Assembly: GCF_000182645.1 (NCBI RefSeq)
Contig: NZ_ACQA01000001.1
Span: 2,174,001 to 2,238,000, forward strand
Direction: 5' to 3'
DNA: 64,000 nucleotides
Source of the DNA: Brucella intermedia LMG 3301
GTDB taxonomy: Bacteria; Pseudomonadota; Alphaproteobacteria; Rhizobiales; Rhizobiaceae
Shown in pieces: positions 44,557 to 56,943 of the stretch; position 1 is the stretch's first letter; the number at the start of each line of letters is the position of its first letter. The notes below the pieces were generated by a model. That model saw only the letters and a list, made by a program, of their open reading frames with translations. It had not been told where the DNA came from and made no database searches. The translations under genes and the position numbers were made by a program.

Positions 44557-45116
44557 CAGCCGACCTCTTTCAGTGCAAGCTTGAGAGAAGAAAGTTTAGT
44601 GCGAAGGGACGTGTCGATCTGACGCGAACCCATCTTGACGATAAGACCGCCGAGGATCGACGGATCGACGGTGACATTGATCGTCACGTCCTTGCCGGCC
44701 ACGCCCTTCAGCGTTGCCTTCAATTCGTTCTGCTGCGCTGCGCTCAATTCGTGCGCGGAGACGACATCGGCGGAGATTTCGCCACGATGCTCGGCAGCAA
44801 TCTTGCGGAAAGCGGCAATGATGCCCGGCAGGGCGAAAAGACGGCGGTTCCGCGCGACGACGCGCAGGAAATTTCCGACCAGACCCTTGATGCCCGCCTT
44901 GTCGGCGAGAGCGCCGATGGCGTGAAGCTGATCTTCCGAGGAAAATACCGGACTGGAGATCAGCCGCTTGAGGTCTTCGCTTCCGCTCAGAAGCCCCTCG
45001 AAACGGTCAAGATCTTTTTCCACAGCTGCAACGGATTTCGCGTCGAGCGCGAGCTCGAAAAGAGATCCGGCGTAACGCTGTGCGACACCTGAAATGAGCG
45101 AAGACGTTTCAGCCAC
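44556..45116 (-). CDS. atpH: ATP synthase F1 delta subunit
   Basis: The 186-residue peripheral stalk subunit connects F1 to the b subunits. The start is most likely GTG 45116 ([10 protein letters not shown]), with AGCAGG six bases upstream; a TTG at 45122 would place the Shine-Dalgarno directly against the start. It leads the operon. The F0 genes are not in the window. Confidence 0.93.
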   Translation of the reverse strand: MAETSSLISGVAQRYAGSLFELALDAKSVAAVEKDLDRFEGLLSGSEDLKRLISSPVFSSEDQLHAIGALADKAGIKGLVGNFLRVVARNRRLFALPGIIAAFRKIAAEHRGEISADVVSAHELSAAQQNELKATLKGVAGKDVTINVTVDPSILGGLIVKMGSRQIDTSLRTKLSSLKLALKEVG

Positions 45117-45407
45117 GAACAACCTGCTCTCTACGTTGAAACCATCCTTTTGGGGTCCAATCTTGCTCAGGACGCCAAGCCGATGATTTTATTGAATGTT
45201 TCCGGAAAACCACTGACGCGCGAGCACATCAACACCGAAATGTGATTGCCGTCTAGCATAGACGAACAGGACTCGCAACACGCGAATCCGGCACTTTTGT
45301 GTAAGATTTGCCGCCTTTCGCGGTCAAAAAAGTCGCATCTGCTTGGGCGATGCACTCTTCCCTCACACAGCCTGCACGCCTGACGTGCAAAACCCGTCCG
45401 GTTCCGC

Positions 45408-45821
45408 TCAGGAAATGAAGCCGAATGCGTAGAGCAGCGGACCGGCGGCCAGCACGAATTCGACCAGTGCCGCCAGGCTGCCATAGAAGCGCCCGCCGGT
45501 CGGTCCGCCCCTGCGCCCGCCCGCATCCGACATCATCGAAATGAAGCGCCCGAACAGAGCGAATCCCCACACGGCGCCCAGAACGACCCAAAGAAACGGC
45601 TGCGCGAAGATGAGGCATCCGAGCCCCACGCCAAGATAAGGACCGGCGAGCGTCGCGCGGATGGAACCGTAACCTTCGGGACGGCCATTGATCGGCTGAA
45701 GCCGCAGCAGCTTCATGGTTATGCCGGGCGCAAAAAGCATGACAAGGCCGGCCAGCGCAGTCAGGGCCGCGGAGCCCCAGGCGAGCCATTCTCCGGTCGT
45801 GGCAGGAAGATAGAATTCCAT
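45408..45821 (-). CDS. small integral membrane protein (DUF4345-like)
   Basis: The 137-residue protein has four hydrophobic segments (WGSAALTALAGLVMLFAPGI, LAGPYLGVGLGCLIFA, FLWVVLGAVWGFALFG, LVEFVLAAGPLLYAFGF). Similar rhizobial proteins are, from memory, annotated as AGROH133_08824 family phage infection proteins. The link to phage entry is not testable here. It lies between the atp operon and priA and ends 285 bases before atpH. Confidence 0.7.
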   Translation of the reverse strand: MEFYLPATTGEWLAWGSAALTALAGLVMLFAPGITMKLLRLQPINGRPEGYGSIRATLAGPYLGVGLGCLIFAQPFLWVVLGAVWGFALFGRFISMMSDAGGRRGGPTGGRFYGSLAALVEFVLAAGPLLYAFGFIS

Positions 45822-45914
45822 CGCATTTCCCCTTTCGGCACCCTCGTCGTTTCAGGCCATATAACGGAATTTGGCGTCACGTTCCATCCTGTGCAGGCTG
45901 TTCGGATGCTGGCC

Positions 45915-45954
45915 AGAGCATGTCCTGTTTTTCATGAATCGTTGGAAATGCTCT
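45915..45954. repeat. AGAGCATTTCC-family palindromic repeat
   Basis: AGAGCATGTCC and GGAAATGCTCT pair with one mismatch. It lies close to the repeat at 45970-46012 in the same gap. Confidence 0.7.
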
Positions 45955-45969
45955 ATCTGTTTGTTTATC

Positions 45970-46012
45970 GCGCATCCTACTCGAGAACCGGTTCCCACTT
46001 TTCGGGATGCGC
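45970..46012. repeat. CCGAAAA/TTTTCGG-family palindrome
   Basis: GCGCATC (45970-45976) pairs with GATGCGC (46006-46012), with GAGAACCGG/CCCACTTTTCGGG inside. It abuts the priA stop codon. Confidence 0.85.
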
Positions 46013-46013
46013 T

Positions 46014-48236
46014 CTACAGGAAGCTTTGCGGATCGATATCCACCTGCACCCTGATCGAGCCTTTTTCCTTCGGCCCGTTGGCGAGCAAGGCACGGATAAA
46101 TCCTTGAATATCCGCGCGTTTTGTCCCGTGCACCAGAATGCGGAAACGGTGCCTCCCGCGCACTAGCGCAAGCGGCGCTTCGGCAGGCCCCAGCACTGAA
46201 ACCTCCGGGGAGGAAGGTGCGGCGCGGCGCAGCGCCCGCGCATGGTTTTCGGCGTCGGGCCGGTTGTCGGCGGAAATGATCAGCGCCGCAAGCCGTCCGT
46301 AGGGCGGCAGCGCGCTACGCTCGCGTTCCTCGATTTCGCGGGCGTAGAACGCCTCCGCGTCGCCGCTGACTATGGCCCGCATCACCGGGTGGTCAGGTTG
46401 ATAGGTCTGGAGAAGGCCAAGGCTCTTGCGCCCGGTTCGCCCGGCGCGGCCCGTCACCTGATTGAGCAGCTGGAAGGTGCGCTCGGCGGCGCGCGGATCG
46501 CCATTGGCGAGCCCCAGATCGGCGTCCACCACCCCAACCAGCGTCATGTTGGGAAAATTGTGCCCCTTGGCGACAAGCTGGGTGCCGATCACGATATCCG
46601 CCTCGCCTTTTGCGATAGCATCGAGTTCCAGCCTGAGCCGCTTCACGCCCCCCGCCATATCAGACGAAAGAACGATGATTCGCGCCTTGTCGAAGGTCGC
46701 TGCCACTTCCTCGGCGATGCGCTCCACACCGGGCCCGCAGGCCACCAGATGATCGAGCGTGCCGCATTCGGGACAGGCCTGCGGAACCGGCTCGTGATAG
46801 CCGCACTGGTGACACATGAGCTGCCCGCGAAAGCGGTGCTCCACCAGCCAGCTCGAGCATTGCGGGCACTGGAAGCGGTGGCCGCAGACCCGGCACAGCG
46901 TCAGGGGCGCATAGCCGCGCCGGTTGAGGAACAAAAGCGCCTGTTCGCCGCGCTCCACCGTCTTGCCGACAGCTTCGGTCAGTGCGGGCGACAGAAACCG
47001 GCCCGGCGGCGGTGGAGAACGCCGCATGTCGATGGTCTTCAGGTCGGGAAGTGCAGCTTCCGCATAGCGCCCGTAGAGCTTGATTCGCCTGTAGCGCCCC
47101 TGCTCCGCATTGACCTGGCTTTCGATGGAGGGCGTGGCCGACGCCAGCACCACCGGAAAGCCGCTGATATGGCCGCGCACCACCGCCATGTCGCGGGCAT
47201 TGTAGAAAACCCGGTCCTCCTGCTTGTAGGCCGGGTCATGTTCTTCATCGACGACGATCAGCCCCAGTTCCTTGAAGGGCAGGAAAAGCGCCGACCGCGC
47301 GCCTGCGACGACCCGCACGGTCCCTTCCGCGATCTGCCGCCAGACGCGCTCGCGGGTGCGCGGCGCAAGATCGGAATGCCATTCAGCGGGCTTTGCCCCG
47401 AACCGGTCATGGAAACGGTCGAGAAACTGCTGGGTCAGCGCGATTTCGGGCAGGAGAATCAGCACCTGCCTGCCCTGCTCGATCGCCTTGGCGACCGCTT
47501 CGAAATAAACTTCCGTTTTGCCCGAACCGGTTACGCCGTCGAGAAGCGAAACCGAGAAACCGCCGGCTTCAACCGCTTCCGACAGCATTTCAGCCGCCGC
47601 CTGCTGGTCTTCCGAAAGCGTGGCGCGCGCATAGTCGATATCCGGCCTTGCCACCACGGCTGGCGGCGGCAGCATGACTTCCTCGAAAACGCCTTGCGCC
47701 TTCAGCCCGTCCACGACCGTCATCGAGACGCCCGCCGCATGGGCAAGCCCGGATCTGGTCCAGGCAAGCCCGTCGCGGGCGAGCTCCATCACCCGCGACC
47801 GGGCGTCGGTCATGCGCTCCGGCTCGCCTCCGGAATAACGAAGGCCCGGCACCGATGGCTCGGGATCGAATGCGGCCGGCACGCGCAGCACCATGCGCGC
47901 CACCATGCCGGGCGGCGACAGCGTGTAGTCCGCTGCCCAGCGCATGAAGCGCAGCATGTCGGCACCCACCGGCGGACAATCGAAGACCTCGGAAATTTCC
48001 CGCAATTTTCTAGCATCGACCGCATCGGTTTCACCCTCGCAGACGATCCCCGCCACCTCACGCGGTCCAAGCGGCACGCGCACGATCGATCCGGGCTGGA
48101 CGTTCATACCCGCCGGAACCATATATGAGTAAGGCCGCTCCGCGGGCATGGGCACGAGCACGGGAACCACCCGTGGCGCGAGTTCCGGAAACAGACCAGA
48201 AATGGGGTTTGCAATATCGTGCGAATCTTTCGACAT
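46014..48236 (-). CDS. priA: primosomal replication restart helicase PriA
   Basis: The 740-residue 3'-to-5' helicase restarts stalled forks. It has the N-terminal 3' DNA-binding domain, Walker A GVTGSGKTEVYF, DEEH (VVDEEHDPAYKQED) and eight zinc-binding cysteines in CRVCGHRFQCPQCSSW and CHQCGYHEPVPQACPECG. The C-terminal domain is complete. It is divergent from the transaldolase gene. Confidence 0.95.
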   Translation of the reverse strand: MSKDSHDIANPISGLFPELAPRVVPVLVPMPAERPYSYMVPAGMNVQPGSIVRVPLGPREVAGIVCEGETDAVDARKLREISEVFDCPPVGADMLRFMRWAADYTLSPPGMVARMVLRVPAAFDPEPSVPGLRYSGGEPERMTDARSRVMELARDGLAWTRSGLAHAAGVSMTVVDGLKAQGVFEEVMLPPPAVVARPDIDYARATLSEDQQAAAEMLSEAVEAGGFSVSLLDGVTGSGKTEVYFEAVAKAIEQGRQVLILLPEIALTQQFLDRFHDRFGAKPAEWHSDLAPRTRERVWRQIAEGTVRVVAGARSALFLPFKELGLIVVDEEHDPAYKQEDRVFYNARDMAVVRGHISGFPVVLASATPSIESQVNAEQGRYRRIKLYGRYAEAALPDLKTIDMRRSPPPPGRFLSPALTEAVGKTVERGEQALLFLNRRGYAPLTLCRVCGHRFQCPQCSSWLVEHRFRGQLMCHQCGYHEPVPQACPECGTLDHLVACGPGVERIAEEVAATFDKARIIVLSSDMAGGVKRLRLELDAIAKGEADIVIGTQLVAKGHNFPNMTLVGVVDADLGLANGDPRAAERTFQLLNQVTGRAGRTGRKSLGLLQTYQPDHPVMRAIVSGDAEAFYAREIEERERSALPPYGRLAALIISADNRPDAENHARALRRAAPSSPEVSVLGPAEAPLALVRGRHRFRILVHGTKRADIQGFIRALLANGPKEKGSIRVQVDIDPQSFL

Positions 48237-48345
48237 GATCGCGTGACCTTGGCGCGGCTTTGCGCTAAAGAAAAGCCACCTTCCGGGAATTAAATGGTTT
48301 TAAATTCCTCAAATCCACCCGCGCTCATTATGGAGGAACGCTGTT

Positions 48346-48999
48346 ATGAAGTTTTTCGTGGACACTGCGGACGTCAAGGAAATCCGCGAGCTCAATGACC
48401 TTGGGCTGGTCGATGGCGTGACCACCAACCCGTCCCTCATCCTGAAGTCGGGTCGGGACATTATCGAAGTGACCAAGGAAATCTGCAACATCGTCAAGGG
48501 CCCGGTTTCCGCCGAGGTTGCCGCGACGGAATATGAGCAGATGATGAAGGAAGCAGCCGTCATCTCCAAGATCGCTGACAATATCTGCATCAAGCTGCCT
48601 GTAACGCTGGACGGACTGAAAGCCTGCAAGGCCCTGTCTTCCGAAGGTCACAAGGTCAACATGACGCTTTGCTTCTCGGCCAATCAGGCGCTTCTGGCGG
48701 CAAAGGCCGGCGCGACCTTCATTTCGCCGTTCATTGGCCGCCTCGACGATACCGGCATCAACGGCATGGAACTGATTGCCGAAATCCGCACGATTTATGA
48801 CAATTACGATTTCCGCACCGAAATTCTTGCCGCTTCGGTTCGTACCGTCAATCACGTCAAGGAAGCAGCCCTCATCGGCGCCGATGTCGTGACCGCACCG
48901 CCGGCAACGCTCAAGGCACTGGTCAAGCATCCGCTGACCGACAAGGGCCTCGAAACCTTCCTCGCCGATTGGGCGAAAACCGGCCAGAAGATCGCCTGA
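48346..48999 (+). CDS. tal: transaldolase / fructose-6-phosphate aldolase family protein
   Basis: The 217-residue protein is the short type of transaldolase. It has [28 protein letters not shown] and the Schiff-base lysine in NICIKLPVT (about residue 86). It transfers a dihydroxyacetone unit in the pentose phosphate pathway, or cleaves fructose 6-phosphate; the sequence alone cannot decide. GGAGG precedes the ATG by about ten bases. Confidence 0.92.
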   Translation: MKFFVDTADVKEIRELNDLGLVDGVTTNPSLILKSGRDIIEVTKEICNIVKGPVSAEVAATEYEQMMKEAAVISKIADNICIKLPVTLDGLKACKALSSEGHKVNMTLCFSANQALLAAKAGATFISPFIGRLDDTGINGMELIAEIRTIYDNYDFRTEILAASVRTVNHVKEAALIGADVVTAPPATLKALVKHPLTDKGLETFLADWAKTGQKIA

Positions 49000-49026
49000 T
49001 CGGCGACCTTGCCAGACGTGTGAAAG

Positions 49027-49050
49027 GCGGGCCATCGGCCCGCTTTTTTA
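49027..49050 (+). terminator. intrinsic terminator of tal
   Basis: GCGGGCC and GGCCCGC pair around ATC and are followed by TTTTTTA. Confidence 0.93.
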
Positions 49051-50142
49051 TTCCAGCACGGTTTCCCCGTCCTGCTTGCTCACCCGGATCGGCCGCGCGC
49101 CGCATTGTTCTGCAATGGCGCTTGCAAGTGTGGCGGAATGCGTCACCACCCATATCTGGCTACGCTCCGATGCCTGGGCAATCATGCGGGCAAGCGAGGG
49201 AAGCATATCGGGATGCAGGCTCGCCTCCGGCTCGTTGAGCGCGATCAGCGGCGGCAGGCGATAGGAAAGCAGCGCACCGGCAAGCGCCAGCATGCGGATC
49301 TGCCCGTCGGACAATTCTCCGGCCCGGAACACGCGATGTGGAAAGGCCGGAAAATTCAGGCCGAACGTCGCCGTCTCGCCCGGAAAGGGAATATCCAGCG
49401 CCGCACCATCCAGCGCATCGGCCACCAGCCGGTCCAGATCGACCGTATCCTGCCGGATATGGGCCAGCGTCGCGAAGACCGAGGCAAGATTTCCGCCGTC
49501 CTCGTCCAGCATGGCAGCGGTAGCGGCGATGGAGGGCTGACGCGCCGGTGCGTCGCGGTCGCTTCGAAAGCCATGATAAAAGCGCCAGCTTCGCATTTGC
49601 GCGGCCAAATCACCGATCTCCGGATAATGGCCGGATTGCCCCAGCACCGCCAGCCCGCTTTCGGAAGTCAGCAAGCGTGCGGGATGTTCCATGCGCCGCC
49701 CTTCCCCGTCCCGTGCGAAGACAACCGGCCCGCGCCGGTCCATCAGGTCGACAGGACGACGCCCCGTATCAAGGCTGAGATTTTCTTCCTTGATCTGCGG
49801 CTCGAAGGGAAAGGCGCCCGAAACCGGCGGAGGCAATCCCGCCTCGACACTATAGGCAAGTCGCGATGCCAGTCTTTCATCCTCGAAATGGGCTTCCAGA
49901 ATGATGCGCGCCGGTTCGTGCTTGCGGCGGTTTCCGCCCCACATGGCCGATTGCATCCCGCCCTCACGCACGATTTCCGTTGAGAAATTGCCCTCGGCGG
50001 CCGCCTTCACCAGTTGCAGGGCGCGATAGAGATTGGATTTTCCGGCCCCGTTCTCGCCCACAAAAACCGCTACCTGCCCGAGATCGACACGGACGGAACG
50101 GAGCGAGCGATAGCCTTTGGCGGAGAATGAAACGAGCCGCAT
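49048..50142 (-). CDS. AAA-family ATPase, RecF/OLD-like, orphan
   Basis: The 364-residue protein has Walker A GENGAGKSNLYRAL near the N terminus, an ABC-type signature region (LSDGQIRMLALAGALL) and Walker B-like IALNEPEASLHPDM, with WVVTHSATLASAI near the end. This is the architecture of chromosomal-segregation type AAA (AAA_21) ATPases; there is no TOPRIM domain, so it is not a complete OLD nuclease. It converges with tal and no nuclease partner is adjacent. The role is unknown. Confidence 0.83.
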   Translation of the reverse strand: MRLVSFSAKGYRSLRSVRVDLGQVAVFVGENGAGKSNLYRALQLVKAAAEGNFSTEIVREGGMQSAMWGGNRRKHEPARIILEAHFEDERLASRLAYSVEAGLPPPVSGAFPFEPQIKEENLSLDTGRRPVDLMDRRGPVVFARDGEGRRMEHPARLLTSESGLAVLGQSGHYPEIGDLAAQMRSWRFYHGFRSDRDAPARQPSIAATAAMLDEDGGNLASVFATLAHIRQDTVDLDRLVADALDGAALDIPFPGETATFGLNFPAFPHRVFRAGELSDGQIRMLALAGALLSYRLPPLIALNEPEASLHPDMLPSLARMIAQASERSQIWVVTHSATLASAIAEQCGARPIRVSKQDGETVLE

Positions 50143-50204
50143 AATTCTTCCCTGGAGCGTTCTCCGCGAAATAATTCACACTGGACAGCAATGCCCCTGA
50201 AAAA

Positions 50205-50235
50205 ACAAAAGGCGGCACCGAGAGTACCGCCTTGT
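50205..50235 (-). terminator. intrinsic terminator of the leuS-lptE transcript
   Basis: AAGGCGG and CCGCCTT pair around ten bases, preceded by A-rich sequence that reads as T-rich on the minus strand (TTTTGTTTTTTC). Confidence 0.8.
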
Positions 50236-50258
50236 GTCGTGTCACGCCATCGCAACAA

Positions 50259-50840
50259 TCAGAGCTTCGACAATTTCTGCGCAAGAGCGAGGAAGACCTG
50301 TTCGGCCAGTTCTTCGGCAGCACGCTTGCGCGCATCGCGTTCGGCGCGCAGGTTCGCAAATTCCTGGCGCGGACGGTCGAAGGAAGCGCCGACCGTACGG
50401 GTGCCTGCGGCAAGCGGCTTGCCATCCTTGTCACGCAGCACGAAGTTCGACGTCGCCTTGACGATACCGGACGACGGACGGCCGGTACGGTCGGTCTGGT
50501 CGCCAATGTCCACGCTCACCGCGGCAAGCGTGTAGCTGCTCAAGCCAAGGCGAAGCCGATAGGTCGGATTGGCCGGCTCACCGGCACCGCCGCCGAGCAG
50601 GAAGATGAGGCGATTGCGGACCTGCTGGCTGAAGACGTCGCCAGCCGGATCGATCGCCACCGAAGCAAGCTTGGTGCGCATATCCGGCGTCACGCTGCCG
50701 CCTATGGTTCCACCGGCGCCAGCGCCGGAGGAGTAAAGCGGCTGCACGGTGCATCCAGCCATGAGAACCGCGGCCCCGAGTGCGAAAATCGCAACGCGGA
50801 AAGCTTTGATTGCGGAGAAAAAGCGGTCAGGCAACGACAT
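50259..50840 (-). CDS. lptE: LPS-assembly lipoprotein LptE
   Basis: The 193-residue outer-membrane lipoprotein plugs the LptD barrel. A signal peptide ([13 protein letters not shown]) ends at the lipobox cysteine about residue 30. The sequence is weakly conserved, as is normal for LptE; linkage to leuS supports the call. ATG 50840 lies inside the end of leuS, so the genes overlap by 14 bases and are cotranscribed. No holA follows it: a terminator and an unrelated ATPase gene come next. Confidence 0.85.
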   Translation of the reverse strand: MSLPDRFFSAIKAFRVAIFALGAAVLMAGCTVQPLYSSGAGAGGTIGGSVTPDMRTKLASVAIDPAGDVFSQQVRNRLIFLLGGGAGEPANPTYRLRLGLSSYTLAAVSVDIGDQTDRTGRPSSGIVKATSNFVLRDKDGKPLAAGTRTVGASFDRPRQEFANLRAERDARKRAAEELAEQVFLALAQKLSKL

Positions 50841-53460
50841 TGACGATCCTTTGCGGCACCACGATAACCTTCTTCGGCGAGCCCCCGTTGAGCGCAGCCT
50901 TGACGAAGTCAAGTTCGAGCACCGCCTGCTGGATGCTAGCTTGATCAGCGTCGCGTGCGATTGTCAAATCCCCACGCTTCTTGCCGTTGATCTGCACCGG
51001 CAGAACGATCTCGTTTTCCACCACCAATGCCGGATCGAACACCGGCCAGGCGCTGCGGGCGACCAGCGTTTCACGACCGGCAACCTTGCCGCCCAGCGCT
51101 GCAAGGCACTGTTCGGCCAGATGCGGCATCATCGGCGCCAGCATCAGGATGAGCTTTTCCGTGGCGTCGCGGACAGCGCCCTTCAACACGTCATCCGCAT
51201 TGCCCGAAGCAACCTGCTGCAACGGTCCCGCAACCGTGTTGACCAGTTCGTAAAGACGGGCAACGCCACGGTTGAAGGCCAGCTTCTCGATATCGTCGCC
51301 GACAGCCTTGACCGCCTTGTGCGCAGCCTTGGAAACGACAAGGGCTTCGCCCTCGGTACCGGTCTTGGGCGCAACGTCCTTCAACTGTTCGGCAGCTTCG
51401 GAGATCAGACGCCAGACGCGCTGCACAAAGCGGTGAGCGCCTTCGGCACCGGCCTCTGTCCAGATTACGTCACGCTCGGGCGGCGAATCAGACAGCATGA
51501 ACCAGCGCGCCGTATCGGCGCCGTAGGAAGCGATGATGTCATCCGGATCAACGACATTCTTCTTCGACTTCGACATCTTCTCGATGGAGCCGATTTCCAC
51601 CGGCTCGCCCGTGGAGAGCAGGCTCGCCATGCGCTTGCCGTCGGTTTCCTCGATCCGGATATCGGCTGGCGCCACCCACTGGCCATTGGCCTTGTAGGTT
51701 TCATGCACGACCATGCCCTGCGTGAACAGGCCCTTGAACGGCTCGTCGATGCCGACATGACCGGCGACCTTCATCGCGCGGGTGAAGAACCGCGAATAGA
51801 GCAGATGCAGGATCGCGTGTTCAATGCCGCCGATATACTGGTCGACGGGCAGCCAGCGGTCGGCAACCGCGCGATCCGTGGGCTCGTTTTCCCATGGCGC
51901 GGTGAAGCGTGCATAGTACCATGACGAATCGACGAACGTGTCCATCGTATCGGTCTCGCGGCGGGCATCGCCGCCGCATTTCGGGCACTTCACATGACGC
52001 CAGGTCGCATGACGGTCGAGCGGATTGCCCGGACGGTCGAACTCGACATCATCCGGCAACTTGACCGGCAGATCGGCGCGCGGCACCGGATTGACGCCGC
52101 AAGCCTCGCAATGGATCATCGGGATCGGGCAGCCCCAATAGCGCTGGCGGGAAATGCCCCAGTCGCGCAGGCGGAACTGCACCTTGCGGCTTGCCTGCGG
52201 ACGATTGCCGAGCGTGGTGTTTTCGAGGCGGTTCGCCACTTCATTGAATGCGGCTTCCGGCGAAAGCCCGTCGAGGAAGCGCGAATTGATCATCACGCCA
52301 TCGTCGGTATAGGCCGTCTCGCCAATGCTGAAGCTTGCCGCATCCTCGCCCTTCGGCAGAACGACAGGCGTGACCTTCAATTTGTACTTGTTGGCGAAAT
52401 CCAGATCGCGCTGATCGTGCGCCGGGCAGCCGAAAACCGCGCCCGTGCCATATTCCATCAGGACGAAATTGGCGACATAGACCGGCAGCTCCCAGTTCTC
52501 GTCGAACGGGTGCCTGACCTTCACGCCAGTATCAAAGCCCTTCTTCTCGGCCGTTTCGAGCGCCGCCAGCGATGTACCCTGATGATGGCATTCATCGATG
52601 AAGCCGGTGAGCGGTGCATTGTTTTCGGCCAGCTTCTTCGCCAGCGGATGATCGGCGGAAATCGCGACGAATGCCGCACCAAACAGCGTATCCGGGCGGG
52701 TCGTATAGACTTCGATTTCCGAGAAACCTTCCGGCGCGGTCTTGCCATCCAGCGCGAAGCGGACCTGCAAGCCTTCCGACTTGCCGATCCAGTTGCGCTG
52801 CATCAGGCGGACCTTTTCCGGCCACTGGTCGAGCGTATCGAGACCGGCCAGCAATTCCTCGCTGAAATCGGTGATCTTGAAGAACCATTGCGTCAGTTCG
52901 CGCTGTTCGACCAGCGCGCCCGAACGCCAGCCGCGACCGTCCACCACCTGCTCATTGGCAAGCACGGTGTTGTCGACCGGATCCCAGTTGACCTTGGAGG
53001 TCTTGCGCGTCACCAGGCCCTTTTCAAAAAGGTCGATGAACAGCATCTGCTGGCGATGATAATATTCCACGTCGCAGGTCGCGAATTCACGCGCCCAGTC
53101 GAGCGAAAGCCCCATCGATTTCAGCTGGCCGCGCATGGTGGCGATGTTCTGGTAGGTCCATTCCTTGGGATGAACCTTGTTCTGCATCGCAGCATTTTCC
53201 GCAGGCATGCCGAATGCATCCCATCCCATCGGATGGAGCACGTTGAAACCCTTGGCGCGCTTGTAACGGGCGACAACATCACCCATCGCATAGTTGCGCA
53301 CATGGCCCATATGGATGCGCCCCGATGGATAGGGGAACATCTCGAGCACATAATATTTCTCGCGGCTGTCGCTATTGTCGGTTTCGAAAGTCCGGTCTTC
53401 TTCCCAGACTTTCTGCCAATGAGCTTCCGCCACGCGCGGATTATAACGTTCGGCTGCCAT
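50827..53460 (-). CDS. leuS: leucyl-tRNA synthetase
   Basis: The 877-residue class I enzyme charges tRNA-Leu. It has the HIGH-like motif [15 protein letters not shown], the CP1 editing domain, and KMSKS ([13 protein letters not shown]). The ATG at 53460 ([12 protein letters not shown]) is preferred over GTG 53478. It forms an operon with lptE. Confidence 0.97.
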   Translation of the reverse strand: MAAERYNPRVAEAHWQKVWEEDRTFETDNSDSREKYYVLEMFPYPSGRIHMGHVRNYAMGDVVARYKRAKGFNVLHPMGWDAFGMPAENAAMQNKVHPKEWTYQNIATMRGQLKSMGLSLDWAREFATCDVEYYHRQQMLFIDLFEKGLVTRKTSKVNWDPVDNTVLANEQVVDGRGWRSGALVEQRELTQWFFKITDFSEELLAGLDTLDQWPEKVRLMQRNWIGKSEGLQVRFALDGKTAPEGFSEIEVYTTRPDTLFGAAFVAISADHPLAKKLAENNAPLTGFIDECHHQGTSLAALETAEKKGFDTGVKVRHPFDENWELPVYVANFVLMEYGTGAVFGCPAHDQRDLDFANKYKLKVTPVVLPKGEDAASFSIGETAYTDDGVMINSRFLDGLSPEAAFNEVANRLENTTLGNRPQASRKVQFRLRDWGISRQRYWGCPIPMIHCEACGVNPVPRADLPVKLPDDVEFDRPGNPLDRHATWRHVKCPKCGGDARRETDTMDTFVDSSWYYARFTAPWENEPTDRAVADRWLPVDQYIGGIEHAILHLLYSRFFTRAMKVAGHVGIDEPFKGLFTQGMVVHETYKANGQWVAPADIRIEETDGKRMASLLSTGEPVEIGSIEKMSKSKKNVVDPDDIIASYGADTARWFMLSDSPPERDVIWTEAGAEGAHRFVQRVWRLISEAAEQLKDVAPKTGTEGEALVVSKAAHKAVKAVGDDIEKLAFNRGVARLYELVNTVAGPLQQVASGNADDVLKGAVRDATEKLILMLAPMMPHLAEQCLAALGGKVAGRETLVARSAWPVFDPALVVENEIVLPVQINGKKRGDLTIARDADQASIQQAVLELDFVKAALNGGSPKKVIVVPQRIVNVVA

Positions 53461-53582
53461 GACCGTATTTACTCGCACGAAGGTGATGCAATAAGGAGAG
53501 TCGATATTTAATGGCGACCTTCACCACGTATTGGCGAAAGCGTCAACCTTTTGCGGATGAAAAGCCTGAAAGCGAGAGTTTC

Positions 53583-54263
53583 ATGTCGGATATCGTAGCG
53601 AACCTGAACACGGTCAAGGCCGCAATCGCCAGTGCCGAAAAGGAAGCACGGCGCGAAAAGGGCTCTGTGACACTCGTCGCCGTATCGAAAACCTTCGACG
53701 CCGACGAGATCCGCCCGGTGCTCGACGCGGGCCAGCGCGTCTTCGGCGAAAACCGCGTGCAGGAAGCGCAAGGCAAATGGCCGCAGCTGCGCGGGGATTA
53801 TTCCGGCATCGAACTGCATCTCATCGGCCCGCTGCAATCCAACAAGGCCGCCGATGCCGTCGCTCTCTTCGACGTCATCGAAACCGTCGACCGCGAAAAG
53901 ATCGCCGCCGCCCTGGCCGCCGAGATCAAAAAACAGAACAAGACCCCGAAGCTGTATGTTCAGGTGAATACCGGGCTGGAAGAACAAAAGGCCGGGATTG
54001 CCCCGAAGGAAGCGGTCGCCTTCGTCGAACGCTGCCGCAAGGAACATGGCCTCGCAATCGAAGGACTGATGTGCATCCCGCCTGCGGGTGAAAATCCCGG
54101 CCCGCATTTCGCACTTCTGGAAAAGCTTGCCCGTGAGGCTGGCGTTGAAAAACTCTCCATGGGCATGTCGGGCGATTATGAAACCGCCATCGGCTTCGGC
54201 GCGACATCGGTGCGTGTCGGCTCGGCCATCTTCGGTGGGCGGAGCTATGCCAACCCCGCCTGA
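53583..54263 (+). CDS. yggS: YggS-family pyridoxal-phosphate homeostasis protein
   Basis: The 226-residue PLP-binding TIM-barrel protein has the PLP lysine in VTLVAVSKTF, NRVQEAQGK and FGATSVRVGSAIFGGR. It balances free PLP and amino-acid pools in the cytoplasm. ATG 53583 is the usual start; an in-frame ATG at 53511 would add 24 residues and overlaps the leuS promoter side. Confidence 0.92.
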   Translation: MSDIVANLNTVKAAIASAEKEARREKGSVTLVAVSKTFDADEIRPVLDAGQRVFGENRVQEAQGKWPQLRGDYSGIELHLIGPLQSNKAADAVALFDVIETVDREKIAAALAAEIKKQNKTPKLYVQVNTGLEEQKAGIAPKEAVAFVERCRKEHGLAIEGLMCIPPAGENPGPHFALLEKLAREAGVEKLSMGMSGDYETAIGFGATSVRVGSAIFGGRSYANPA

Positions 54264-54292
54264 ATTGTGACCCGTACTGTTTGTTTTTGTCG

Positions 54293-54335
54293 CATTATCC
54301 TGCGCAAAACCGCATCACTTTTGCTGGAAATGCTC
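54293..54335. repeat. GCATTTCC-family palindromic repeat after usg
   Basis: On the minus strand it reads AGGAGCATTTCCAGCAAAAG and later GGTTTTGCGCAGG. It begins directly after the usg stop codon and matches the copies at 244-290 and 27856-27899. Confidence 0.85.
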
Positions 54336-54623
54336 CTAATGCAGGACGATCTCGCCCTGCACATTCCTCCAGTCCGAGGGGCCAAGCAGCCGGAAATGCG
54401 TGTAGCTGACCGAATGCAACGGCCCGTCGATCTCCCGATTCCAGAATTCGATGAAATGATTGAGCACCGGAAAATCCGGCGCGAGGTCATAATCCTGCCA
54501 GACGAAAAGCTGCAGCAGATGCGGATGATCGGGCAGGTGATAGAAGACTTTCGCCGTCGTCAGGCCGTAGCCGGCAAGTTGCAGTTCAAAGGCTGATTTC
54601 GCGTTCAAAGCGGACGTCGTCAT
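54336..54623 (-). CDS. usg: Usg family protein
   Basis: The 95-residue protein matches the Usg-like family, with LQLAGYGLTTAKVFYHLPDH, FVWQDYDLAPDFPVLNHF and EIDGPLHSVSYTHFRL. The biochemical role is unknown; the family was noticed upstream of tryptophan genes in other alphaproteobacteria. GGGGAAA lies before the ATG at 54623. The family's trp neighbours are not in this window. Confidence 0.85.
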   Translation of the reverse strand: MTTSALNAKSAFELQLAGYGLTTAKVFYHLPDHPHLLQLFVWQDYDLAPDFPVLNHFIEFWNREIDGPLHSVSYTHFRLLGPSDWRNVQGEIVLH

Positions 54624-54954
54624 GGCGATTTCCCCTTTTTGTGAAGAGCCATATTGCATGGCTCCTGATTAGAAGATAATCACTCCAAATGGTTTTTAAA
54701 CTGTAAAAACAATATATTAGCAACAGTCGGCGGCGAGTGCTGCCAGTTGCCATTTCTAACGATGCGTCATTGTGGATCATGGACGCGCCGATTGTCTAAT
54801 TTACCTTGCCCGCAATGGAAGGTAGACAGGGCACCCGATGGTCTCGCCATTCACGGCAGGCCGTCTCATCCGGCGGGAGGTGCCGGGCAGTTTTGGGTGC
54901 ATTATGCGTGCGGGACATGTCTGTCCGGTTCGCACAATGCTGAAGGAGGACATC
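54624..54954. other. 331-base divergent region between usg and acs
   Basis: It holds the promoters of usg and acs. The stretch 54665-54735 is AT-rich. No RNA gene or strong palindrome was seen. Confidence 0.6.
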
Positions 54955-56911
<1,957 letters not shown>

Positions 56912-56918
56912 CAAACGA

Positions 56919-56943
56919 AAGGCCGGGAATTTCCCGGCCTTTT
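56919..56943 (+). terminator. intrinsic terminator of acs
   Basis: AAGGCCGGGAA and TTCCCGGCCTT form a perfect stem with a one-base loop, followed by TT. It is 10 bases after the acs stop and overlaps the end of the convergent ASCH gene. Confidence 0.92.

Noticed and set aside
43129..44622. Long plus-strand frame opposite atpA
   Set aside because: Same reason as for atpD: codon-bias shadow.
46242..48128. Long plus-strand frame opposite priA
   Set aside because: The priA frame has all catalytic and zinc motifs; the opposite frame has none.
49048..50142. An OLD nuclease or Gabija-like defence system
   Set aside because: The TOPRIM nuclease domain and a UvrD-like partner are missing.
51994..53511. 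Long plus-strand frame opposite leuS
   Set aside because: Shadow of leuS; no start signal and no family match.
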